From Ursus arctos (lineage: Eukaryota > Chordata > Mammalia > Carnivora > Ursidae): a stretch of DNA of 64,000 nucleotides. The position numbers were made by a program, and so were the translations under genes. Location: the NCBI RefSeq assembly GCF_023065955.2, contig NW_026623067.1, forward strand, positions 61,450,444 to 61,514,443, read 5' to 3'. Positions 12,599-25,400 of the stretch are shown here, piece by piece (positions within the stretch are counted from its first letter, which is position 1; every line of letters starts with the position of its first letter). The notes under the pieces are model-generated. The model made no database searches and was not told the origin of the DNA. It was given only the letters and a program-made list of their open reading frames with translations.

Positions 12599-12699
12599 GG
12601 CACCTGGCTGGCTCAGTCATTAGAGCATGAGACTCTGATATCAGGGTTGTAAATTCAAGCCCTATGGTGGCTGTAGAGATTACTTAAAAATAAATCTTG
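12599..12699 (+). mobile_element. Old short tRNA-derived SINE
   Basis: About 100 bp: a tRNA-like head (GGCACCTGGCTGGCTCAGTC), box B-like TTGTAAATTCAAGCCC, and a TAAAAATAAATCTTG tail. It lacks the pyrimidine-rich middle of younger SINECs. It marks the junction between two L1 pieces of opposite strand. Confidence 0.7.
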
Positions 12700-12940
12700 C
12701 TTTTCTTTTTCAAGGTTGCTTTGGCTATTTGGGGTCTTTTATGGGTTCCATACAAATATTAACATTGTTCTGGCTCTGTTAAAAATGCTGGTGGTAATTT
12801 TGATAGGGACTGCATTAAATGTGTAGATTGTTTTGGGGTCATATAGACATTTTAACAATGTTTGTTCTTCTAATCCATGAGCATGGATGGGTTTCCATTT
12901 CTTTGTGTCTTCTTCAATCTCTTTCATAATTAAGTGTTCT

Positions 12941-13144
12941 TTTTTTTTTTTTAAGATTTTATTTATTTATTTGACAGAGAGAGAGATAGCCAGGGAGAGA
13001 GGGAACACAAGCAGGCGGAGTGGGAGAGGAAGAAGCAGGCTCCCAGGGGAGCAGGGAGCACGATGAGGGACTTGATCCCAGGACCCTGGGATCATGCCCT
13101 GAGCCGAAGGCAGACGCTTAACGAATGAGCCACCCAGGCGCCCC
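12941..13144 (-). mobile_element. SINEC with 16-bp TSD
   Basis: Antisense copy. An exact TSD, CATAATTAAGTGTTCT, is at 12925-12940 and 13145-13160. Confidence 0.93.
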
Positions 13145-13669
13145 CATAATTAAGTGTTCTATAGCTTTCAGAGTACAGATTTTTTTTTTTTTTTACCTCT
13201 TTAAAGGTTAGGTTTATTACTAGGTATCTTACAGTTTTTGGTGCAATTGTAAATGGGATCAATTCCTTGATTTCTCTTTCTGTGCTTCATTATTGATGTA
13301 TAGAAATGTCACAGATTTCTTTAGGTTGATTTTGTATCCTGAAATTTTACTGAATTTGTGTATCAGTTTTAGCAATTTTTGGTGAGGTCTTTGGGTTTTC
13401 TATATAAAGTATTATGTCATCTACAAATAGTGGAAGTTTGACTTCCTCCTTGCCAGTATGGATGCCTTTTATTTCTATTTATTGTCTGACTGCTGCAGCC
13501 AGGACTTCCAGTACTACGTTAAATAACAGTGGTCAGGGTGGACATCCCTGTTTTTTACCTGACCACAGAGGAAAAGCTTTGTTTTTCCCCACTGAAGATG
13601 ATATTACCCTATGAGGTTTTCATATGTGGCCTTTATTCTATTAAGGTATGTTCCCTCTAACCCTACTTT

Positions 13670-13874
13670 TTTCTTTTTTTTTTTTTTAAAGATTTTATTT
13701 ATTTATTCGACAGAGAGAGAGACAGCCAGCGAGAGAGGGAACACAAGCAGGGGGAGTGGGAGAGGAAGAAGCAGGCTCATAGCAGAGGAGCCTGATGTGG
13801 GGCTCGATCCCAGAATGCCGGGATCACGCCCTGAGCCGAAGGCAGACGCTTAACCGCTGTGCCACCCAGGCACC
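13670..13874 (-). mobile_element. SINEC with 13-bp TSD
   Basis: Antisense copy. TSD CTAACCCTACTTT at 13657-13669 and 13875-13887. Confidence 0.92.
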
Positions 13875-14202
13875 CTAACCCTACTTTCTTGAGGATTATT
13901 GCATCTATGTTCATCACCATCTGGTTCAGTGTGTCATTCAACGCCATTTTCTGCTTAGATGATGATCTGTGCATTGACGTAAGTGGGGTGCTAAATAAAG
14001 TCTATTATTATATCATTATAATATAGAATATAATGAGTTCCTTTATGTTTGTTATTCATTGTTTTATATATTTGGGTGCTCCCATGTTGGGTGCATAAAT
14101 ATTTAGAATTGTTGATGTTCTTGTTGGATTGACCCCTTTATTACGATATAGTGCCCTTCTTCATCTCTTATTACAGTCTTTGGTTTAAAGTCTAGTTTGT
14201 CC

Positions 14203-14402
14203 TGGGGGCGCCTGGGTGGCACAGCGGTTAAGCGTCTGCCTTCGGCTCAGGGCGTGATCCCGGCGTTATGGGATCGAGCCCCACATCAGGCTCTTCCGCT
14301 ATGAGCCTGCTTCTTCCTCTCCCACTCCCCCTGCTTGTGTTCCTTCTCTCGCTGGCTGTCTCTATCTCTGTCAAATAAATAAATAAAATCTTAAAAAATA
14401 AA
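14203..14402 (+). mobile_element. SINEC, young, with 17-bp TSD
   Basis: The body is close to the copies at 9861 and 37111. TSD TAAAGTCTAGTTTGTCC at 14186-14202 and 14403-14419. A further A/T-rich tail and a third, diverged copy of the target follow to about 14460. Confidence 0.93.
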
Positions 14403-15420
14403 TAAAGTCTAGTTTGTCCAAAAAAATAAATAAAATTTTTTAAAAGTGTAGTTTGTCCAACTGCTACTCCAGCTCTAAGTCCATTTGCATGATAAACGTT
14501 TCTCCATCCTCTCACTTTCACTCTGCAGGTGTCTTTAGGTCTAAAATGAGTCTCTTGTAGGCAGCATATAGATGGGTCTTGTGGGGGTTTTTTTATCCAT
14601 TCTGACATCCTGTGTCTTTTGATTGGAGTATTTAGTCCATTTACATTCAGAGCAATTGACAGATATGTATATAGTGCCATTTTATTACTTGTTTTGTCAT
14701 TGTTTTTGGACATTTTCTCTGCTCCTTTCTTGTCTTTACCACTTTTGGTCTCTCCTTTCCACTCAAAGAGTCCCCTTTAGTATTTCTTGCAGGGTTGGTT
14801 TAGTGGTCATTAACTCCTTTAGCTTTTGTTTGTCTGGGAAACTCTCTCTCTCCTTCTGTTCTGAATGATAGCATTGCTGGATATAGTAATCCTGGCTGCA
14901 GATGTTTCTGATTCAGTAGTTTAAATATATCATGCCACTCCCATCTGGTTTGCCAAGTCTCTGTTGAGAGATCTGCAGCTAGACTTACAGGTCTTCTCTT
15001 ATATGTTAGGGACTTCTTTTGTCTTGCTGCTTTTAAGATTTTTCTCTTTATTGCTGTATTTTGCAAATTTAATTACAACATGGCTTGATGTTGGCCTTTT
15101 ATTGATTTTGATGGGAGTTCTCTGTACCTCCTGGATCTGGATATCTGTTTCCTTCCCCAGTTAGGTAAGTTTTCAGCTGTTATTTTCCTCAAATAAATTT
15201 TATGCCCCCTTTTCCTGTCTTCTAGGATTCCTATAATGTGAATGTTATCACATTTGATGGAGTCACTGAGTTCCCTAGGTCTATTCTCGCGTTCCATAAT
15301 TCTTCTTTCTCTCTTTTGTTCAACTTCATTAGTATCCATTATTTTATCTTCTATATCACTTACTCGTTCCTCTACTTCTTCCAGCCTTGTGTTCATCACA
15401 TCAAATCTGTTTCAAATCTC

Positions 15421-16094
15421 AGATGCAATCATACAATATGCAGGCTTTTGTGACTGGTTTCTTTTACTTGGGTAATGTTTTCAAGGTTCATTCATGTTAT
15501 AATAATATTCCATTGTATAGATAAACCACATTTTATTTGTTCATTCATCAGTTATTGGGCACATTTGTTTTGTTTCTACTTTTTGGCTACTATAAATAAC
15601 ACTGTTATGAACATTTATGTATTAGTATGTGGATATATGTTTTTATCCCTCTTGGGTATATAATTTAGAGTGGGATTGCTGGGGTCATATGGTAAATCTA
15701 TGTTTAGCTTTTTGAGGAACTGCCAAACTATCTTTCAAAGCAGCTATACCATTTTACATTCTCTTCCACAATAGGTGAGAGTTCCAATCACTCCACACCC
15801 TCATGAACACTTATTTTCCATCTTTTTTTTAAATGTTTTTATTTTTTTTTTAAGATTTTATTTATTTATTCAACAGAGAGAGAGACAGCCAGCGAGAGAG
15901 GGAACACAGGCAGGGGGAGTGGGAGAGGAAGAAGCAGGCTCCTAGTGGAGGAGCCTGATGTGGGGCTCGATCCCATAACACCAGGATCACGCCCTGAGCC
16001 GAAGGCAGACGCTCAACCGCTGTGCCACCCAGGCACCCCTTCCATCTTCTTTATTATAGCCAGCCTGGTAGGTCTATAATATTGAGGTTTCTTT
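15421..16094 (-). mobile_element. Older L1 3'-half fragment, antisense
   Basis: Typical L1 words in reverse (ATACAATATGCAGGCTTTTG, TATAAATAACACTGTTATGA, GGGATTGCTGGGGTCATATG). Interrupted by the SINEC at 15825-16039. Confidence 0.7.
15825..16039 (-). mobile_element. SINEC with short TSD
   Basis: Antisense copy. TSD TTCCATCTT at 15816-15824 and 16040-16048. Confidence 0.9.
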
Positions 16095-16314
16095 CTTTTT
16101 TAAAAAAGATTATATGAGCGAGAGAGAGAGAGAGAGAGAGAGGGAGGGAGAGAGAGAGAATGAAGGAGAGGGGCAGAGGGAGAGAGAGAATCTCAAGCAG
16201 ACTCCCCACTAAGCAGAGAGCCTGATGCAAGGCTGGATCTCATGACCCTCAGATCATGACCTGAGTTAAAATCAACACTCAGATGCTCAACCAACTGCAC
16301 CACCCAGAAGCCCC
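16095..16314 (-). mobile_element. Older SINEC with 12-bp TSD and GA-rich tail
   Basis: Antisense diverged copy with a (GA)n stretch (about 16118-16160) in the body. TSD TGAGGTTTCTTT at 16083-16094 and 16315-16326. Confidence 0.85.
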
Positions 16315-16326
16315 TGAGGTTTCTTT

Positions 16327-17176
16327 TAATAACTCCTGCTTTTATAAAACATTTCAGATTTTAAATTGGTACCATTTTTCTGGAAGACAGTATGATCACA
16401 TATCAAAAGGCTTAAAAATAAAAAAAAATTTAAAAAAAATTTTTAAAAAGGCTTAAAAATGCCAAAAAACTTTAATCCAGCAATTCCGGTTTTAGAAACT
16501 TATCTTAAGTAAATCATGGACATGGTATAAAGAATTACAAAGATTTACCACTGTGTTGTTTCTATAACTCAGCCTTGAGAGCTATATAAGTTCTACTTAA
16601 TTCCCCTTCTTACTTCCAGTGAACAATCCAGTGGCCTCCCTGTAACTTCTGGCTTCGTTTTGATTTCTGTTGAATACTCATTCTCCATGTACAAACTGTT
16701 CCTTTATCACCATCTGGGTTTTGACTCAAATATAAGACCTGGCTTTTCTTGATTTCCCCCAATAAAACACTGCCACTGACATCAGGCATCTGTGTGCCAG
16801 GGAGATTCAGGGGTTAATGGGAGAAGGCTTATATTGCCAAATTACTATAATATAAATATGACATACTCCCATTCTATTAAAAATCTCAGTCATTTCTACC
16901 TAGTCATGCTTTAGCTTTCTGCCTTATAGTCTGACTGTCTCTCTCCACACTCATCCCCTTGCCTCTTCATTCTCCGCTCTTCTACCCATAATTACTATTC
17001 AATTTAAGGTAATGTAACTATGTCTTTGTCTTTTTCTTTCAATTCATTTCCCCAGAGCCACATATCCCATGAATAGAAGCTCATCAAGATGTTTTTCCCA
17101 ACAAAGATAATTGACAAAAAAACTTTCCTCATCCTACTACATCCGTAACAGAAGAATACCAAAGCCTCAAGTCGCC
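16327..17176. other. Intergenic, nothing recognised
   Basis: AT-rich sequence with no long open frame, no RNA gene and no repeat I can name. Confidence 0.6.
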
Positions 17177-17850
17177 CAACAAATATTTTTCAAGTGCCCT
17201 CCATGAGGTAAGCATAGTTCTTTGTGCTAGGGATGTAACAATGAAAAAAAAAACAGATACAGTCCTATCTTCACGGAGTTTATGAACTGATGACAGAAAA
17301 TTTTTCAAAAGATATGCATAACATCATGTCAAGTAGTAATGAGTGCTAGGAGGAAAAAAAAAAACCCCAGCAAAAGAATAGAGAATGGTGGAGGAATGTT
17401 ATTTTAGAGAGAATATCCAGAGAACTATCTAAGGAGGTGTCATTTAAGCAGAGATCTAAAGGAATAAAGGAACAAATTATCCAAGTATCAGAAAGAAGAA
17501 TGTCTCAGGTAGAGGAAACACCAAGAACAAAGGCCCTGTGGTTGGGACATGCTTGGAGAATTGGAGAACAGCTAAGAGAACAGTGGGTGGAGTGCGGAGA
17601 GTGAGGTAGACTATAAAAGTAAGGTCCCAGAGGTAGGCCGGTGCTAGATTACACAGTGCCCTATAGGCCACGTAATGATTTAGGATTTTATTCTAAGGAT
17701 GGTTGGAGAGTTTTGATCGGGGTGATATTGTATCTGATTGCCATTAAAAGGAAAATAAATTATCTTGTGAGGATTATAGATGATACAGGGGCAAGAGCAG
17801 AAAAGGCAAGTCAGTTAATAAACTATGGCAGCATTATAAGAAAGATATGA
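17177..17850 (-). mobile_element. Ancient LINE (L2-like) fragment, antisense
   Basis: Begins CAACAAATATTTTTCAAGTG followed by words like the reversed L2 3' end, then a diverged 'AGGCCCTGTGGTTGGGACATG' segment common in old LINE debris. A weak antisense open frame (17671-17477) may be decayed LINE protein. Confidence 0.55.
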
Positions 17851-18270
17851 TGATAGCTTTGATTGTGTCCAGGAACAGGGAGATTGTTACATGATTTACA
17901 ATAAATCTATATAGTGCAATATGATGCAGCCGTATTAAGCAGTGTCAACTATAAGTGGTGTAAATACATAAGGGCATAGAAAAATGTCTGTATTAAATGT
18001 AGACTATTATCTGAATCATAAAGTTTATTCATCAATATACAGTATGATGGTATTTTATAAATGTATTCCATGCATTGAATATTAAACCTGGAAAAGACTT
18101 AGAGCTCACCTTGTCTACCAAAACCAGAAAAGTTACAGGTCTTAACTGAGAGCAATAACCTAGAATATGGATCTGATTTTCCATCTAATGTTATTCTATC
18201 TCACCCATGGTCTCACAATACTTATACTTCTAGTTTGACATTCAAATGAGAAATCAAAACAATCTTTTAT
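17851..18270. other. Intergenic, nothing recognised
   Basis: AT-rich; no gene or repeat identified. Confidence 0.5.
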
Positions 18271-18608
18271 TACTAACATATTATTTTTTAATTCCAGTGT
18301 TATTAATGTACAGTGTTACATTAGTTTCAGGTGTACAGTACAGTGATTCAACAGTTCTATACATCACTCAGTGCTCATCATGCTAAGCGTACTCTTAAGG
18401 CCCTTCACCTCTTTCACCCATTCCCCGACATACCTCTCCGCTCTGGCAACCACCAATTTGTTCTCTGTATTTAAGAGTTTTTTTGGTGTTTGTCTTTTTT
18501 GACTTGTTCATTTGTTTCCTAAATTTCACACATGAGTGAAATCATTAGGTATTTGTTTTTCTCTGGTTTATTTCACTTAGCAGTATACCCTCTGGATCCA
18601 TTACTGCT
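18271..18608 (-). mobile_element. L1 3'-end fragment, antisense
   Basis: Reversed L1 3' UTR words (TTAGTTTCAGGTGTACAGTA, ACATCACTCAGTGCTCATCA, CACACATGAGTGAAATCATT). It is interrupted or followed by the younger L1 at 18624. Confidence 0.75.
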
Positions 18609-19347
18609 TAAATCTAGATTTTTTTAAAATTTAAATTCAATTAACATACACCGTATTTTTAGTTTCAGGGATACAATTTAGTGACTCATCAGTTGCATAT
18701 AATACCCAGTGCTCATTACATCAAGTGCCCTCCTTAATGTCCATCACCCAATTACTCCATCCCCCCAACTATCTCACCTCCCATAACACTCAGTTTGTTC
18801 CCTAGAGTTAAGAGTCTCTTATGGTTTGCCTCCCTTGTTATATTCATCATATTTTATTTTTCCTTCCCTTTCCCTATATTCATCTGTTTTGTTTCTTAAA
18901 TTCCTCATATGAGTGAAATCATATGGAATTTGTCTTTCTCTGATGGACTTACTTCACTTAGCATAATACCCTCTGGTACCACTCACATCATTGCAAATGG
19001 CAAGATTTCATTCTTTGTGATGGCTGAGTAATATTCCTATGTATATCTATATACCTCATCTTCCTTATCCACTCATCTGTCGATGAACATCTGGGCTCTT
19101 TCCATATTTTGGCTATTGTGGACATTGCTGCTATAAATACTGGGGTACATGTGCCCCTTCGAATCACTATGTTTGTATTCTTCGGATAAATAACTAGTGG
19201 TACAATTGCTGGGTTGTACAGTAGTTCTATTTTTAACTTTTTGAGGAAGCTCCATACTATGCTACAGTTTGCATTCCCACCAACAGTGTAATAGGGTTCC
19301 CCTTTCTCCACATCCTCATCATCAGTTGTTTTTAAATCTAGATTTTT
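18609..19347 (-). mobile_element. 5'-truncated L1 with 15-bp TSD
   Basis: Antisense L1 3' end of about 710 bp. Exact copies of TAAATCTAGATTTTT flank it at 18609-18623 and 19333-19347. The oligo-T side is on the left, as expected for this orientation. Confidence 0.88.
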
Positions 19348-19440
19348 AAAATTCATCTACAGTAGACTGAAGCCCCTTTCAAATAAAAAGGGTAGAGGAG
19401 AAAGGGTAATCTCAAAGTAAGGCGCATACACGCAAACGCA

Positions 19441-19467
19441 TACACACACACACACACACACACACAA
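19441..19467. repeat. (CA)n microsatellite
   Basis: Twelve or more CA units, with imperfect CA/TA flanks and a TGTGTGTG run at about 19541-19552. Confidence 0.95.
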
Positions 19468-19617
19468 ATATACACATACCTTTCTGTTCAAGATCCTTGT
19501 TTCCCCCAAAATAAGCCACATATAAATATATAAACACATATGTGTGTGTGTATATTTTTTTGTAGGACGCTTCACATGAATTCATTGACTATAAATAATT
19601 ATACTACATGTTAGCAC

Positions 19618-19807
19618 CCTCTTTTTTTTTGTAGAGAGAGCGAGTGAGAAGGAGGGGAGGGAGAATGGGGGAGACAGAGAGAATCTCAAGCAGTCTCCAT
19701 ACCCAGCACGGAGCCCAATGCAGGGATTGATCCCACAACCCCAAGATCATGACCCGAGCCAAAATCAAGAGCCAGACACTTAACCAACTGAGCCACCCAG
19801 GTGCCCC
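19618..19807 (-). mobile_element. SINEC (older) with 9-bp TSD
   Basis: Antisense copy. TGTTAGCAC flanks it at 19609-19617 and 19808-19816. Confidence 0.87.
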
Positions 19808-19816
19808 TGTTAGCAC

Positions 19817-22334
19817 TCATTATCAAAATGCCAATGGTTTTTTGAAATTCTAACAGTACAAAAGAATTTGTCAAGGAAGTAACATTCCTGGGTGGCAAAA
19901 CACAATTTCTATGATGCCAGTAACCATTTCTCCTTTGAAACTTCAGGCTTCCTTGGCTAGGATTTTATTTTAGACCGAGAGGGCCAAAATGCTTCTTCTA
20001 GAAACCACACAGCCTTTTCTCCTTTCTACGGTAACAGAGCATATGTAGCCCTTCACTGTCTGACGTACAGGAGAAAAAAACTGCTTTTAATTAACCATTA
20101 ATTACTTGAATGCAGCCTGCATTATGTGGAAAAACGTGTTACTTTCATCTTAATTTAAAAGACAACATCAGAGGTTCAAACTGGCAAGAAGATACACTTT
20201 ACAAATGCACTTATATCATTATTCTTCAGAGATTTAGAAAAGAGCTTCATTTTCCTATGGTTCTGTGGTGCTCAGAATGGTAAGAAAGGTGCAAGATAAT
20301 AAAATGGGGGTTTCTCTTTGAAGCTTTTTGCAGGGCAGAAAACAACTTTTTTAATTTGAGAGGTTTCTGATTACTGTATGTAGTTAACTGAATATTAGAA
20401 AGTAAAAGTCAGGTGAAGTCTTACTGAGTGCTAATAAAGTCTATTTGAAATTTAAGGTCTTTGTGTTGTATTTGCTATAAATATATTAAAGTTATCTGAA
20501 TTTGTGCACTAAATTAGATCAAATAGAAAATAGAAAAGATTTGTCACAGGCATAGAATGCATGACCAATAAAATCAAGTTCAGCTATAAGAAAGAATGTT
20601 TATAAATATGGGGGAAAGTTGCCTCAATATTTTTATAATTTTATGTGTGTTATTTTTCACATCTTAAAGCTGCCCAAGTATAGAAAAATACAGGACTTCA
20701 ATAACAGTTACCAGCATGATTTGCTTTTATTACCTTTCTGTTCAAGACCCTTGTTTCCCCTTGTAGCATGTCAAATTGCCCCCAAAACCATATTATACAG
20801 CAGAGAAATGTTGTTCACACTTCACTGGCTATTGATTTACTTTATTTATTGGCACAAAATCAGCTTGAGATAAACATTTTGTCCCCCATTTCCACTATTG
20901 TAAGTGGTATACTTCATTGCAAGATAGGTAAGCCCAAATGCGCAGGGTCACAATCCGACATGGCTTTCTAATCAATGTGTGAAAAATTATCTAATGAATA
21001 ATGGGTTGCACATTTCCACAAACAAATTAACCAGGGTGAGACTGAAACTAATGATTATATTTATCTAATGTAATTTCACATCTGTTACTAGTGGTAGTAA
21101 TTTTTTTTTCTCTTTCATCCACGGTGTCCTCAAAATTACAACTTAGCTTTTTCAGATACAGTTATAGGACATCAGTTTAACTAGAAAATAGACAATTTTA
21201 TGGAATGTTTATTTTTTCTTTGAATGCCAACAGCCCAGAAACATATGATGCCATTTTATAAAATTTGGGGATTCAGGCACTTCTTGTTCAATGCCCCTGT
21301 TGTGTTTCCACATATGGCTTGTAGGCTTAATTTCATAACCTATGGTTCGAATTCCATCATTCAGTCTTCTAAAGAGCAAAATTACTCCATTTCACTACGG
21401 TAAGACCATTCTTAATTCTACCTGTCCTTATAATAATATTTACCCTGATTTAAAATGTAAAATATTTTAAAAAGTAGAAGCAGTTCCCAACTATGAAAAC
21501 GTTAAATCCCAAACATTTCATTTGGAACCTAGGCACTTAAGGCTTCCAGGCAAGCCCGCAGATGCCTATTTCATCCACATGTAACTTCGTCATAGAAGCG
21601 AGCCACAAATGTTGAAACATAGTAAAATTAAATTTAAAATTAATTTTTTATTGATCAAAATGTTCTTAAGTGTCTAAAATCTAAAATGTTAAGTGCAATT
21701 TTTTTTCTTTCTTTTTTTTTTTTTTACTGTAAGAATACCATGACTGCCAGTACAGTTCGGTGTCATTGTACTGATTCACTCTAAAACATCAGCAGTTATA
21801 TCCATCATTGCTTTTGCACCATCAGACCAAATGTCAACACAGCGAAAAAGGTAAATCACATCTTAGTCTTATAATAAAAATGATTTTAATCTCCCAAACC
21901 TCCTAAAAGGGAACTCTAGAGAGTGAAGGTTAGTTACTTTTGAGAATCGTTGCTCTAACCAATCTACAATTCTGTGCGTATGGAGGGAAGGCAGTGGTTG
22001 GAAGGAGAGAAAAACTCTAAAAAATCAGAAAACTGAGGAAAAGACATTTTGAATATAAATGAATGTTTAATTCATTTGGCTTTCCTTATAGCTTGACTGA
22101 TTTTAGATACTTAGCTTATTCCTCTAAACTTGCTTCTGGCCCTCATCTGAGTTTGGTCTCAATGAGTAGTTTTATGAGTCAATACTAGACAAACTATGAA
22201 TGAAATTTCATGGTTCTGCCTGACCCAGCAAATGTCTGTGAGGGCTGAAGCTCCTTCAATAATCTAAATTAAAAGGGAAGATTCAGGATGACCTGATCTC
22301 ATATTATATTGCTCTTTATGTGTTTCGTCTACGC
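19817..22334. other. Intergenic, mostly unique sequence
   Basis: AT-rich; no SINE, L1 or long open frame recognised. A T-run lies at about 21698-21725. This is the longest repeat-poor stretch in the left half of the window. Confidence 0.6.
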
Positions 22335-22455
22335 CAGAATATAAGCTCCTTGAGATGGGATACTTGTTTTGTTCGCTACTTTATCCTCAGTTCCTAGAAC
22401 ACTACCTGGCTCAAAACAGGCACTCAACAAATATTTGTTAGATCAATAAATGCAG
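22335..22455 (+). mobile_element. L2 3'-end fragment
   Basis: AAGCTCCTTGAGATGGGATA ... CAGGCACTCAACAAATATTTG matches the conserved L2 3' end. Confidence 0.7.
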
Positions 22456-22649
22456 CCCACATGGGCCTACACGAGGAAAAACTAAAAATAATATAATTCA
22501 TCATTTTATAAACACATCCAAATGAGGGTTTCAATCTTTCAAATCATTACTAAGAGAGATTACAGTCATTTTCCAGTGATACTGCAGCTACTGCTGAGAG
22601 TATTGCTTGCACACCAAAGAGACAGCGGTGGGAAATGCACTACAGTTGG

Positions 22650-22875
22650 ATTCAGAAAGACTTTAGCTAGAAAGTCTGGTTCTAGAAATTACCACTGATA
22701 AGAAACTGGGCAATGACTTAACCTCTCTGAGATAACCTTCTTAATCGTAAAGCAGAGAGAGAAATAACTATCTCACAGAGACACCGTGAGAACGAAATTA
22801 AATGGAACTACAATGTTTAGGTATCTAGATCAGTGCCTAGCAAATAGGAAATGACAAGTACATGTTAAGTGCTAG
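22650..22875 (+). mobile_element. MIR fragment
   Basis: GGGCAATGACTTAACCTCTC followed by a TAAAGCAG... segment and AGATCAGTGCCTAGCAAATA is the MIR core and 3' half in diverged form. Confidence 0.65.
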
Positions 22876-22879
22876 AGTG

Positions 22880-23985
22880 TAGCCATGTGGTATCAGACTA
22901 CCATACACCTACCCCTCCTTCCTTTCCTAACTTTATCCCAAGTTGCCTCTGCAGAATGCCCCGCCCCAGTTCTCAGCCCATGGATGGAGCTTCACACCTA
23001 GATTTACTGGCCGTGGCTTAAACAATCAGTGCATCATTTCTCTGAGCATAGTCCCTTGTATAAGATGACCATGTATTTCTGTCAAAGCCAATGAGACTCA
23101 AATTCCTGCTAGGAATCCTGGGAAGAAGAGCCTTTCTCTTTCCCACTGGACTTGAACCTGGAAAGATGCAGACAGGAGCTGCATTAGCTATTACCCAGAA
23201 CCACAGGGAAGAAGCCGCTTAAGAATGTAATGGGTTCATTCTGACACTGCAGTGTTAGAGCTGAGAGATACACAAGAAGAACCAGGTTTTGTGAACAACG
23301 CTTGAGCTCCAATCAAGTAACTCCTGAAGCCAACCCAGTCTCTGGAATTATGTTAGTCAATGAATTTCCTTTTTCCTATGTTAGTTTGGGTTGCATTTCC
23401 TGGCCTCAACAGTAGGAAGTGTCCAGTCTGATGTAATTATTTTTTCTTTTCCATAAGGCCCAACCTAGATTTGCACAACTATGGTTCAACACTAATGCTG
23501 CTGATGAGGGCTGAAGCATAATGTCAATGCCTGTCCTTAGGACTTCAGAATTCTTATGGTCTTAAGTAAGCCATAAGTTCAGGTTCTCAAAACATTTGGT
23601 TAATATTTAGATCAGGCATTCCTGAAAAAGAAATCATATAGTAATTTCAAACCTAGTATCTCTAGACATTTATGGATGTGTAAATGCAGTAATGAGCAAC
23701 CTCAAACTATTACTAGTATTTCTAAAAAGAGTAAAGCAAGTTACATATGTTCCCTCAATGAGGTTAACTAAAACATAAATATATTAGCTGCTGGTAGAAA
23801 TTGTATCTACTCTATGCAGTTAACAGTGGTTATCTCTTGCTAATCAGAAGCTCAGATTCCTGTCAGATACATAGCTAGCTAGACAGCTAGACAGATATCC
23901 TTGACTGATTTTCCAAATGAGAAAATTATTTATTTAATAAATACTATATGGTAGTGAAAACCTTCCAAAACACAGGGTCCCATCA
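22880..23985. other. Intergenic; part may be an old unnamed repeat
   Basis: No gene. The 23040-23420 part has the look of an old dispersed repeat ('TTAGTTTGGGTTGCATTTCC') that I cannot name. Confidence 0.4.
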
Positions 23986-24727
23986 CAGGAGGGGAGGTGA
24001 AGGATTAAAAAAAAAAAAAAAAAGGCTATGGCACTTGGTGATGAAAAGAACAAAAAGTAATAATGTAACACTACAGCAACCTTTTTCTAGATGTTTATCT
24101 CCCAAGGCAATGGAATAAAAGCAAAAATAAACTACTGGGACTACATCAAAGAAAAAAGAAAAAGCTTCTGCACAGCAAAGGAAACACTGAACAAAACTAA
24201 AAGACAACCTACTGAATGGGAGAAGATATCTGCAAATGACATATCTGATAAAGGGTTAGTATCCAAAATATATAAAGGACTTACACAACTCGGCACCAAA
24301 AAACCCCAAATAATCTCACTAAAAAACTGGCAGAAGACAAGAACAGACATTTCTCTCATCATTAGGGAAATGCAAACCAAAACCACAATGCACTATCACA
24401 ACAGTCAGAATGGTTAAAATCAAAAACACAAGAAACAACAAGTGTTGGCAAGGATGTGGAGAAAAAGGAACCCTAGTTCACTGTGGTAAGAATGCAAACT
24501 GGCCCAACCACTGTGGAAAACAGTATGGAAATACCTCAAAAAGTTAAGAACAGAGCTACCCTACCATCCAATAATCGCACTATTGGGTATTTACCCCAAA
24601 AAAAGAAAAAAACAAAATAAAAATTTGAAGGGATATATGCATCCCTAACATTATTTACAATAGCCAAATTATGGAAGCAGCCCAAATGTCCATTAATAAA
24701 TGAATGGATAAAGAACATGCAGGAATA

Positions 24728-24930
24728 GGGCGCCTGGGTGGCTCAGTCGTTAAGCATCTGCCTTCGGCTCAGGGCGTGATCCTAGAGTTCTGGGATCAAG
24801 CCCCACATCAGGCTCCTCCTCTGGGAGCCTGCTTCTTCCTCTCCCACTCCTCCTGCTTGTGTTCCCTCTCTCGCTGGCTGTCTCTATCTCTGTCAAATAA
24901 ATAAATAAAATCTTTAAAAAAAAAAAAAAA
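24728..24930 (+). mobile_element. SINEC
   Basis: Full-length copy (GGGCGCCTGGGTGGCTCAGT ... AAATAAATAAATAAAATC-type tail). A partial TSD with AAGAACATG lies on both sides. Confidence 0.92.
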
Positions 24931-24969
24931 GAACATGTGGGAATATATAGATATTTCCACTGATAATAT

Positions 24970-24971
<2 letters not shown>

Positions 24972-25005
<34 letters not shown>
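24972..25005. repeat. (CA)n microsatellite
   Basis: About 17 perfect CA units inside the L1 3' half. Confidence 0.97.
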
Positions 25006-25007
<2 letters not shown>

Positions 25008-25400
25008 GGATTATTCACCCATAAAACAAATGAAAACTTCCCATTTGCAACAACATGGATGGAGCTAGAGAGTATAATGCTAAGCAAAATAAGTCAGAGA
25101 AAGACAAATACCATATGATTTCATTCAAATGCAGAATTTAAGAAACAAAATAAATGAATGTAAGAAAAAGAGAGAGAGAGAAACTAAGAAACAAACTCTT
25201 AACTGTAGAGAACAGACTGATGGTAACCAGAGGGGAGAATGGGAGAATGGGTGAAACAGGTGATGAAGATTCAAGAGTGCACTTATCACGATGAGCACTG
25301 AGTAATGTATAGAATTGTTGACTCACTCTATTATACACCTGAAACTAATACAACACTGTATATTAACTATAATGGAATTAAAATTAAAAACTTAAAAACT

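Larger units (their letters stand above)
12700..15420 (-). mobile_element. L1 element, antisense, internally deleted
   Basis: Read on the minus strand: ORF1 remnants (about 15400-14770), the ORF2 endonuclease start (about 14710-14420, with NVNGLN and QETH motifs visible), then reverse transcriptase and later parts (about 14400-12700). Three SINECs interrupt it. An open frame of 161 codons (14713-14228) runs from the L1 endonuclease start into antisense SINE sequence and is a chimera, not a gene. Confidence 0.8.
24015..25400 (+). mobile_element. 5'-truncated L1 3' half
   Basis: Starts after an A-run near 24008 and shows ORF2 C-terminal remnants (24091-24720 and on), then the L1 3' end with ACACCTGAAACTAATACAAC. 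It carries a SINEC and a CA repeat. Decayed frames. Confidence 0.85.

Noticed and set aside
14228..14713. 161-codon frame with an L1 endonuclease start
   Set aside because: It is a chimera of L1 ORF2 and antisense SINE sequence produced by insertion, not a host gene.
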